DNA of 54,978 bases from Micromonospora sicca (lineage in GTDB: Bacteria > Actinomycetota > Actinomycetes > Mycobacteriales > Micromonosporaceae). The notes under the pieces were generated by a model. It did no database searches. It saw nothing but the letters and a program-made list of their open reading frames with translations, and had not been told where the DNA came from. The stretch is from positions 1 through 54,978 of the forward strand of contig NZ_QGKS01000256.1 in the NCBI RefSeq assembly GCF_003172935.1, given 5' to 3'. Shown in pieces: positions 16,761 to 23,933 of this stretch (within the stretch, counting starts at the first letter, position 1; every line of letters begins with the position of its first letter). Both the position numbers and the translations under genes were made by a program.

Positions 16761-19235
16761 TCACAGGCCGGTCCGTTCGACGCGGGCCGTGCGGGCGTCC
16801 TTGCGGACCTCGTAGCGGACCGGGATCCGCTCCGCGAGGGCCGGCACGTGGGTGACCACGCCGACCATCCGGTCGCCGCGGGCGGCCAGGCTCTCCAGGG
16901 TCGCCGCGACGGTGTCCAGGGTGGCCGCGTCCAGCGTGCCGAAGCCCTCGTCGAGGACGATGGACTCCAGGCTCGCCGCGGTGGTCGACATCCCGGCGAG
17001 CTGCTCGGAGAGCGCCAGCGCCAGCGCCAGCGAGGCCTGGAACGTCTCCCCGCCGGAGAGGGTGCGCACCCCCCGGCGCAGCCCGGCGTCGTGGTGGTCG
17101 ACCACGAAGAACTCGCCCTTGTCGTGCACCAGGTCGTACTGGCCGCCGGACAGCTCCCGCAGGATCCGCGACGCGCCGTCGACCAGCAGGTCCAACGCCT
17201 CGGCCAGCAGCCAGCGCTCGAAGTTGTTGGCCCGCAGGTGCCCGGCCAAGGCCCGGGCGACCCGGGCCTCCCGCTCGTGGCCGGCCCGCTGCTCGCCCAG
17301 CTCGGCGGCCTGCTCGCGCCGCTCCACCAGTCGCCGCAGCTCGGCCTCGGCGCGCTCCACCGCCACCGCGGCGGCCCGCCCCGGGTCGTCGGCGACGGCC
17401 AGACCGGCGGCGGTGAACAGGGCGGCGATCCGCTCCGCCACCTCGGTCGCCGCCGCCTGGGCCGCGGCGACCGAGTCGACCAGTCCGCCGCGGTCGGCCC
17501 GCCGCCGGTCGGCCTCCCCGCCGGCCCACCCGGCCAGGGCGGCCCAGGCGGCGGCCACGTCGTCCCGGTCGGCGGCCGGCGGGCCGAACCGGGCGAGCCG
17601 GTCCCGGGCCGTGTCGAAGTCGCGCCACGTCCGGCGCAGCCGCTCCTCGGCGCCGTCCAGCGCGCCCCGCGCCCGCCGGGCGGCGTCCCGGCCGGCCCGT
17701 ACCGCGGTCGCCGCCTCCTCCAGCGCCCGGCGCAGCCGGGTCTGCTCGTCCAGGGCCGCCCGCAGCGCGGCCGGCGCGGCGGCGTCGGTGAGCTGGGCGT
17801 CCAGCTCGGCCAGCCGGGCCCGCAGCTGGTCGTGCTCGGCGCGGGCGCGCAGCAGCACCCGGTCCAGGTCGCGGGCGGCCGCGTCGCGCTCCTGCACGGT
17901 CCGCTTCGCCGCCTCGCTGGCGGCCCGGGCCGCCTTTCCCGCGGCGGTGGCCCGGGCCACCGCCGAGCCGGCCGGCACCACCGGCACCCGGGACACCACC
18001 TGCTCGCAGACCGGGCAGGGCGCGCCGTCCACCAGGTGGGCCCGCAGGGCCACGGCCTGGTCGGTGGCCTTCGCCTCCTCGTGCGCCCGGAACGCCGCCT
18101 CCAGCTCCGCGTCCGCCCGCTCGGCCGCGGCCCGCGCCTCGGCCAGGGCCTGCGCCGCCGCGTCGTGTTCGGCCTGCGCCGCGGTCACCGCCGCCCGGAC
18201 CGTGTCCGCCTCGGCGGTCAGCCGGTCCCGGTCGGCGTGCGCCTTCAGCAGCAGGCGCAGTGCGCTCTCGTCGCCCGCCGCGGTCAGCTCGCCGCGGAGC
18301 TTCTCCTCCCGCTCCTCGGCGAGCGCCACCGCCGCGACCGCCTCGTCGGCCGCGGCCCGCGCCGTGGTCACCGCGCGGGCCAGCTCGGCGATGCCGTCCG
18401 GCGCCCGCACCCCGGCCAGCACCGTCAGCTCCGCGTCGAGCGCGGCCAGCGCCGCCGCCACCTCCCGCGCCGTGGCCCGCGCCCCCTCCAGCTCCGGTAC
18501 GGCCACCGCCACCGCCCCGGCCAGCTTCCGCATCCGGTCGACCTGCGCCTGCGCCCCGGCCACCGTCTCGTCGTCGACGGCGGCGAGCCCGGCGAGCATC
18601 CGGTCCACGGCCTCCAGCTTCGCCTCGGCCTGCGCGGCGCGTTCGGTGGCCCGCTTCTGCACCTCCTCGTAGACGCCGAGGCCGAGCAGGTTGACCAGGA
18701 TCTGCTGCCGGGTGGCGGGCTTGGCGTGCAGGAAGTCGGCGAACTGGCCCTGCGGCAGCACCACGCAGGAGGTGAACTGCTCGTACGGCAGCCCGACCGC
18801 CGCCAGCACCGCGTCCTCCATCTCGGCGGGGGTGCCGGCGACCACCTCGCCGAGATCGTCCGGGCTGAGCCCGGTGTCGAGCTTGGTCACGTCGAAACCG
18901 GCGGGCATGAGCTGCAACCCGGCGTTGGCGGTCTTGACCGCCCCCCGGCCGTCCCGGCGGACCACCCGGGTGGCGACGTACCGGTCGCCGGCGGACTCGA
19001 AGACCAGCCGGACCCGGGCCTCGGTGGCCGACGGGGCGAGCGCGTTGGCCAGGCCCCGGGTGCCGCCCCAGCGGGGCACGGTCCCGTAGAGGGCGAAGCA
19101 GATCGCGTCGAGCACCGTGGACTTCCCGGAGCCGGTCGGCCCGACCAGGGCGAAGAAGTCGGCGTCGGTGAAGTCGACGGTGGTCTCCTCGCGGAAGACG
19201 GTGAAGCCCGCCATGTCCAGCCGGATCGGTCGCAT
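16761..19235 (-). CDS. sbcC: SbcC/Rad50-type SMC nuclease ATPase subunit
   Basis: An 824-residue Rad50-like ATPase. Walker A is GPTGSGKST (residues 32-40). Long Ala/Glu/Arg-rich coiled coils flank a zinc hook CPVC (Cys407, Cys410) where two molecules dimerise. The C-terminal ABC signature is LSGGETFQASLALALALSEQ and Walker B is SIVLDEGFGTLDAATLD. With SbcD it forms the Mre11-Rad50-like complex that opens hairpins and processes DNA ends. It is somewhat shorter than E. coli SbcC (just over 1000 residues) because the coiled coils are shorter. Its ATG overlaps the stop of the TnpB gene upstream (TGATG); before the insertion that overlap must have been with sbcD. Confidence 0.93.
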   Translation of the reverse strand: MRPIRLDMAGFTVFREETTVDFTDADFFALVGPTGSGKSTVLDAICFALYGTVPRWGGTRGLANALAPSATEARVRLVFESAGDRYVATRVVRRDGRGAVKTANAGLQLMPAGFDVTKLDTGLSPDDLGEVVAGTPAEMEDAVLAAVGLPYEQFTSCVVLPQGQFADFLHAKPATRQQILVNLLGLGVYEEVQKRATERAAQAEAKLEAVDRMLAGLAAVDDETVAGAQAQVDRMRKLAGAVAVAVPELEGARATAREVAAALAALDAELTVLAGVRAPDGIAELARAVTTARAAADEAVAAVALAEEREEKLRGELTAAGDESALRLLLKAHADRDRLTAEADTVRAAVTAAQAEHDAAAQALAEARAAAERADAELEAAFRAHEEAKATDQAVALRAHLVDGAPCPVCEQVVSRVPVVPAGSAVARATAAGKAARAASEAAKRTVQERDAAARDLDRVLLRARAEHDQLRARLAELDAQLTDAAAPAALRAALDEQTRLRRALEEAATAVRAGRDAARRARGALDGAEERLRRTWRDFDTARDRLARFGPPAADRDDVAAAWAALAGWAGGEADRRRADRGGLVDSVAAAQAAATEVAERIAALFTAAGLAVADDPGRAAAVAVERAEAELRRLVERREQAAELGEQRAGHEREARVARALAGHLRANNFERWLLAEALDLLVDGASRILRELSGGQYDLVHDKGEFFVVDHHDAGLRRGVRTLSGGETFQASLALALALSEQLAGMSTTAASLESIVLDEGFGTLDAATLDTVAATLESLAARGDRMVGVVTHVPALAERIPVRYEVRKDARTARVERTGL

Positions 19236-20671
19236 CAGCGGTCGACCTGCTTCCTACTGTTGCTCATTGCTGAGCGGTTCGGATGGTTCGCTCTCCGCTC
19301 GATGGTGGCCGAGTTGGAGTCCTGGACCGGCAGTCTGGTCCGGTGGCGATCGGTCCTGTCCTGCAGGATCTGCCTCACTGCGTGGTGCGGGGTGTGCAGG
19401 GCGATGTCGGGGTCGCCTGCTCGCTGCAGGATGTTGATCGCGGCGTTCACGTCGGCCTGCCACACCACCCCGCACGAGGTGCAGTGAAGCCGGTCCCCGT
19501 GGCGTCGGCCGAGCCGGCCGCAGCGGTGACAGGCTTGTGAGGTGTAGGCGGCGTTGACGTGCACGAGCGCAGAACCTCTGCGCTCCGACACGCTTGTGAG
19601 GGCCTCGGCGGTGGCCCCTTTGGTCCACGCGGCGAGGCGCCGGTTGACGTTGCGGCCGAGCGTCTTGCGTCCGGCGAAGCTCTTGGTGAGGTCTTCGGCG
19701 ACCACGGTGGCGGCCTTGTCGACGACCCGGTGCGCGGCGGTGAAGATCTCCGTGCGCACCCGGGCACGGTGGCGGGCGGCCTGTCGGTCCCGCTTGACCG
19801 TCCCGAGATTGTTGACCGTGATCCGACGTGCCTTCGCGTGGTCACCACGCAAGGCGGCGGTGTTCGCTATGGAGCGCAGCTTCGCCCGACGCCGGTTACG
19901 TTCCTTCAAACGGTCCGACTCGCTGGTCAGCAACTCGCCGAGGCGGCTGCCGTGGCGAACGCCATCGGAATCGGTCAGGGCCTCGGTGTACCCCTTGTCG
20001 ACGCCGACCGTCGCGTCGCCGCACGGCCGCTGCGACGACCGCATCTGCGACGCGTCGATCTGGTAGTGCACCTCGACCCGACCACCACGCAGGATCAGCC
20101 GCAGCGTGCCAGTCGGGGCGACGGTCGTGGACAGCGGGATTCTCACCATCTGGCGGCGTTGGAGACCCGGAACCGCCAGCCACAACCGGCCGCGCCCGTC
20201 GGTGGCGGTGTTGTGCTGGTCGGCGCGCACCACGATCTGATCGTGCGTGCGGTTGCGGCCACGCTTCCAGTGCTTGCGCATCTGTCGAGCCAGGAACGGG
20301 TCACCAGCCCACCGGTCAGCCGCCAGCGCGGCCAGCATTCGCTTGCGCTCGCCAGGATCGCCCGTGCGCCGGAAGACCGCCCGGCGGACCTGCACCTTGG
20401 CCGAGGCCAGGTTCGTCGCGATGTCGGCCATAGCGTCGCGGACCGTTTCCTTCCACGCATTCGCCAGCACACCGAACCGCACATGCGTGCCGTCGACCAA
20501 CCACCGGTCCCGCACCTGCCGGTCCCTCAGGCCGGACCCGACTCCACTAATCGAGCCGTAACGCTGCCACACCTCACTGCGAACCGGACCCAACCGACGG
20601 GCCTGCTCCCACAACGCCGCGCACTTACCGGAGTTCAGGCGCGCCGAGTAAGCAATCCGGGTGACCTTCAC
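19235..20671 (-). CDS. tnpB: TnpB RNA-guided nuclease (IS200/IS605-type accessory protein), element 1
   Basis: A 478-residue TnpB. The RuvC triad is intact: VGVDKGYTEALTDSDG (Asp), VVAEDLTKSFAG (Glu) and WQADVNAAINIL (Asp). A zinc ribbon CHRCG...CTSCG sits between the last two. The GTG at 20671 (VKVTRIAYSARLN) has GGGGGGCGAG upstream and matches the usual TnpB N-terminus; an ATG at 20728 is possible. No TnpA transposase is nearby. The final codons are supplied by host DNA: the frame runs through the element's right end and ends on what was the sbcD stop, which overlaps the sbcC ATG. The guide RNA normally made from the 3' end of such genes would therefore carry sbcC start sequence. Confidence 0.9.
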   Translation of the reverse strand: MKVTRIAYSARLNSGKCAALWEQARRLGPVRSEVWQRYGSISGVGSGLRDRQVRDRWLVDGTHVRFGVLANAWKETVRDAMADIATNLASAKVQVRRAVFRRTGDPGERKRMLAALAADRWAGDPFLARQMRKHWKRGRNRTHDQIVVRADQHNTATDGRGRLWLAVPGLQRRQMVRIPLSTTVAPTGTLRLILRGGRVEVHYQIDASQMRSSQRPCGDATVGVDKGYTEALTDSDGVRHGSRLGELLTSESDRLKERNRRRAKLRSIANTAALRGDHAKARRITVNNLGTVKRDRQAARHRARVRTEIFTAAHRVVDKAATVVAEDLTKSFAGRKTLGRNVNRRLAAWTKGATAEALTSVSERRGSALVHVNAAYTSQACHRCGRLGRRHGDRLHCTSCGVVWQADVNAAINILQRAGDPDIALHTPHHAVRQILQDRTDRHRTRLPVQDSNSATIERRANHPNRSAMSNSRKQVDR

Positions 20672-20806
20672 CGCTCGCCCCCCACGGTCAGATCCGCCCC
20701 TTTCGAGTTCCTTCACGTAGCGTCGCAACCCACACGGCAGACACGAAAGGCGCGCACGACCGCCAGCATGTCCTCAAAGCAGAGAGAGCCGACAACTAGT
20801 CGACCT
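19241..20806 (-). mobile_element. TnpB-only insertion element between sbcD and sbcC
   Basis: The element is bounded by an 8-base direct repeat (GTCGACCT on the plus strand at 19241-19248 and 20799-20806; AGGTCGAC when read with the genes). Removing one repeat copy and everything between fuses sbcD to sbcC with a TGATG overlap, which strongly supports these limits. Classic IS200/IS605 elements do not duplicate their target, so the repeat may be chance, a target/end match, or another insertion route. Confidence 0.7.
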
Positions 20807-21941
20807 CCTCGAGCAGCTCGTCGAAGAGCTCCTGGACGCCCTCGTCGACGTGCCCTCGGCTGCCCAGGTAGTCGGCGAAGAGCTCGCGCGGCGACCGGCC
20901 GGCCCGCTGGGCGGTGCGGGTGCCGCTGCCCGGCGCCGGGACCAGCTCCGGGTCGATCCGGATCTCCAGCGCGCGGGGGAGCAGCTCCTGCACCTCCTCG
21001 CGCAGCCCGGCGCGGGGCTGCTCGCGGACGTACACCCGCAGCCAGCCCTCCGGCGCCTCGATCTCGGCGAGCTGAGCCAGGGTGCCCCGCACGGTGCGCA
21101 GCGGGGTCGCCCCCGGCACCGGCACCTCCCGGATCTGGGCGGCGGTCCGGGCGGTCACCTCGACCACGGTCACCGAGCCGACGTTCTCCTGCTCGCCGAA
21201 GTCGACGGCGAGGGGGCTGCCGCTGTAGCGGACCGGGCAGGGGCCGATGACCCGCTGGGAGCGGTGCAGGTGGCCGAGCGCCACGTAGTGCGCGGTGCCC
21301 GGGAAGACGCTGGCCGGCACGGCGTAGCCGAGGACGGTGTGCGCGTCCCGCTCGCCGCCACCGGTGCTCGCCCCCACCACGGTCAGGTGGGCGGTGACCA
21401 GGTGCACCCGGTCGGGCTCGGTGAAGCCCTCGGTGAGCCGGGCGAGGACCCGGCCGAGGTGGTCGGCGTACGTCTGGTTGGCTTCGGCAGCGGTCAGATC
21501 GTACATCTCCACGGCGCGGACCGCGTACCGCTGGGACAGGAAGGGCAGCGCGGCGAGCTGCCAGCGCTCCCCGTCGGCGGTGACGCCGTCGATGATGTGC
21601 TCGGCCGGATTGTCCCGGACGCCGCCGCGCAGGGTGATGCCGGCCGCCTCGGCCCAGGGGCGCAGCGCGTCGAGGGCCGGCCCGTTGTCGTGGTTGCCGC
21701 CGATGGCCACCACGTCCGCGCCGGTGCGCCGCAGCGCGGTCAGCGCCCGGGTCACCAGCCGGGTCGCATCGGGGCTGGGCGCCGCGGTGTCGTACAGGTC
21801 GCCGGCCACGATGACCAGGTCGGGACGCTCGGCCCGGGCGATCTCGATCACCTGGGCCAGCACCTGCTTGTGCTCCTCGGCCCGGGACTGTCCCTTGAGG
21901 ACCTTGCCGACGTGCCAGTCGGAGGTGTGCAGGATCTTCAT
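20796..21941 (-). CDS. sbcD: SbcD/Mre11-type nuclease subunit
   Basis: A 381-residue calcineurin-like phosphoesterase, the nuclease of the SbcCD (Mre11-Rad50) complex. Metal-binding motifs are HTSDWHVG (Asp8, His10), VAGDLYD (Asp48), GGNHDNG (Asn83, His84, Asp85), VTAHL and ALGHLHRSQ. A capping domain and C-terminal region that contact SbcC follow. The protein now ends LLEEVD before a TAG donated by the inserted TnpB element; the original reading was probably one residue longer (EEVDR, TGA). It starts 12 bases after the stop of herA, in the same operon. Confidence 0.93.
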   Translation of the reverse strand: MKILHTSDWHVGKVLKGQSRAEEHKQVLAQVIEIARAERPDLVIVAGDLYDTAAPSPDATRLVTRALTALRRTGADVVAIGGNHDNGPALDALRPWAEAAGITLRGGVRDNPAEHIIDGVTADGERWQLAALPFLSQRYAVRAVEMYDLTAAEANQTYADHLGRVLARLTEGFTEPDRVHLVTAHLTVVGASTGGGERDAHTVLGYAVPASVFPGTAHYVALGHLHRSQRVIGPCPVRYSGSPLAVDFGEQENVGSVTVVEVTARTAAQIREVPVPGATPLRTVRGTLAQLAEIEAPEGWLRVYVREQPRAGLREEVQELLPRALEIRIDPELVPAPGSGTRTAQRAGRSPRELFADYLGSRGHVDEGVQELFDELLEEVD

Positions 21942-21953
21942 GGCTTGGTCACC

Positions 21954-23705
21954 TCAGAACGGGATGTCGTCGTCGGTGGTGGCGCCGGAGCCGACCACGG
22001 CGAACGGGTCGGCGGACTGGGTGATCGAGCGCAGCGTCTCCGACGGGGCCCGGCCGGCCTCGGAGACCCGGGTCGCCCAGGCCGGGAAGGGGAACTCCAG
22101 GCACAGCGGAACCGGGATGTCCGGCTGGTTGACGAACATGGTGCCCGGCCTGGCCAGCAGGGCCCGCTGCCGCTGGGCCGGCGGGAGGAAGCCGTACTCG
22201 GGGCGGGACGCCTCGGCCGGGTCGAGCCGGCCGACCACCCGGATCGCCGAGTTGGTGACGATCCGGCGCTCCACCTCGCTGGCGGTCTGCTGGGCGCCGA
22301 CCAGGATCACCCCGAGCGAGCGGCCCCGCTCGGCGATGTCCAGCAGCACCTCCTTGATCGGGGAGGAGCCCTCGCGGGGGGCGTACTTGTTCAGCTCGTC
22401 GAGGACGACGAAGAGCAGCGGCTTGGCGGTGCCGGCCTTCTCCTTGCGCTCGAACTCACTCTTCAGCGTCACGCCGACCACGAAGCGCTGCGCCCGGTCG
22501 GGGAGGTTGTGCAGGTCGACGACGGTGACCTGGGCGCTCTCGGCGGTGTTGATGCTGTGCGGGCGGCGGGTGGCCAGGTCGCCCCGGATCAGTCGGCCCA
22601 GGTCCTTCTTGCTGCCGATCAGCCGGCGGGCGAACGCGTTGACGGTGCCGAGCCCGACCGCGCTGCCCGCCCACTCGGACCGGGTCTCGTCGTCGTTGAG
22701 CTGCTCGACGATGTGGTCGACCAGGTCCGCGTACGACCCCAGCCGGACCCCGTCCAGGCTGACCCCGCCGTCGGCGGGCTGGGCGTACCGGGCCAGGTGG
22801 GCGGCGACCGAGTGGACCACCATCGTGTACTGCTGGCGCTCGTCGTCGGCGTCGGCGAAGACGTACGGCAGGAGCCGGTCCGCACAGAACTCGGCGAGCG
22901 TCCAGTAGAAGCTGTCCACGCCGGTGAGCCGGCTGCTCACGTCCGGCGTGCCGGAGGAGTCGCCGACCCGGGGCGGGGCGTACACGCGCACGTCGGGGAA
23001 CGCGCCGGCGTCCAGCCCGAGCTTCGCGTACCCGGCTCGGGTGGCGTCGTCGAGCCGGGTGTTGGGGTGGTCGAGGAAGAGCAGATCCTCGCCCTTGACG
23101 TTGAAGATCAGCGCCTTGGCGTTGACCGCGTCGCCGCCCAGCACCCCGGAGCGGAAGACCGAGTAGAGCAGGAAGGTCGCGAAGCTGGTCTTGGTGGCCA
23201 CCCCGGAGATGCCGGAGATGGAGATGTGCGCGCCCCGGGTGCCGTCGAGGAAGTCGGCGTTGAGGTAGACCGGCACGCCGTCGCGGCCCATGCCCATCGG
23301 GATGCGCCGTTCCATCCGGTCGAAGTGCAGCGCCCGGGCCCGGGCGTCGCCCTCGGCCCGGTGCACCACCGCACCCGGCGTGGGTGGCACGTAGAACTCG
23401 GGGTCGACCCGGGTGGTGGTGATCTCCGCGGCCTCCTGCACCTGGGCCGGCAGGGTGCCGTCGGCGATGGCGAAGACGTCGGAGTCGAACTGCGCCCCCT
23501 CGTGCCGGGCGCGGACCTGGGTGACCACGCCGGCGATGGTCACCGGCTCGCGGTCGGGCAGCTCGCGGCGAGTCACCACGACGTCGTCGAGCTGGAGGTA
23601 GCTGCCGGGGGCGACGGCGGTCCAGAACGTCAGCGGGGTGGCGTCGGCGGTGCCGAGCACCCGGCCGACCCCCTCGCCGGAGCCGTCGAGCAGGTCGTCG
23701 GTCAT
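21954..23705 (-). CDS. herA: HerA-family DNA translocase ATPase
   Basis: A 583-residue HerA/DUF87-type ATPase. The N-terminal ~110 residues (LDDVVVTRRELPDREPVTIAGVV...) resemble the HAS-barrel domain. The P-loop at about residues 158-170 reads GISGVATKTS, lacking the usual Gly before Lys. Walker B is LLFVVLDELNKYAP at about residue 430-443, followed by the RGRSLGVILVGAQQTASEVE segment and a late RIVTNSAIRVVGRLD, matching sensor and arginine-finger regions of HerA-FtsK ATPases. HerA forms a hexameric ring that threads DNA to NurA. It is the first gene of the cluster and carries the ATG at 23705. No gene precedes it on this strand. Confidence 0.87.
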   Translation of the reverse strand: MTDDLLDGSGEGVGRVLGTADATPLTFWTAVAPGSYLQLDDVVVTRRELPDREPVTIAGVVTQVRARHEGAQFDSDVFAIADGTLPAQVQEAAEITTTRVDPEFYVPPTPGAVVHRAEGDARARALHFDRMERRIPMGMGRDGVPVYLNADFLDGTRGAHISISGISGVATKTSFATFLLYSVFRSGVLGGDAVNAKALIFNVKGEDLLFLDHPNTRLDDATRAGYAKLGLDAGAFPDVRVYAPPRVGDSSGTPDVSSRLTGVDSFYWTLAEFCADRLLPYVFADADDERQQYTMVVHSVAAHLARYAQPADGGVSLDGVRLGSYADLVDHIVEQLNDDETRSEWAGSAVGLGTVNAFARRLIGSKKDLGRLIRGDLATRRPHSINTAESAQVTVVDLHNLPDRAQRFVVGVTLKSEFERKEKAGTAKPLLFVVLDELNKYAPREGSSPIKEVLLDIAERGRSLGVILVGAQQTASEVERRIVTNSAIRVVGRLDPAEASRPEYGFLPPAQRQRALLARPGTMFVNQPDIPVPLCLEFPFPAWATRVSEAGRAPSETLRSITQSADPFAVVGSGATTDDDIPF

Positions 23706-23933
23706 CGGCGGACTCCGGTCAGCTGGTCGTCTCGGTCGCGGGGCACGACCTGCATCCTGCCCGAGGGATGCGACAGGTTGCCACGCGACGCGGCGGACGC
23801 CACCCGAGGTCCTCCGCGCCCTCGCGCAACGGGGTCGGTCAACCACACCGCGTGTCGGGGTGGCGCGATTCCCGCCCCGGCCGGGCATGATCCGCGAGAT
23901 CCTGCAAGGGACCGGGGGAAGCGGGGAGCGGAC

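Noticed and set aside
16353..19487. Plus-strand frame of 1044 codons opposite sbcC and nurA
   Set aside because: An antisense shadow caused by high GC; the composition is Arg/Gly/Ala/Ser-rich and the minus strand encodes clear SbcC motifs.
20850..23933. Long plus-strand frame continuing into the membrane hydrolase gene (1571 codons in total)
   Set aside because: This part is antisense to herA and sbcD, is poor in typical protein composition and has no domain; the true gene begins at GTG 23934 with a ribosome site.
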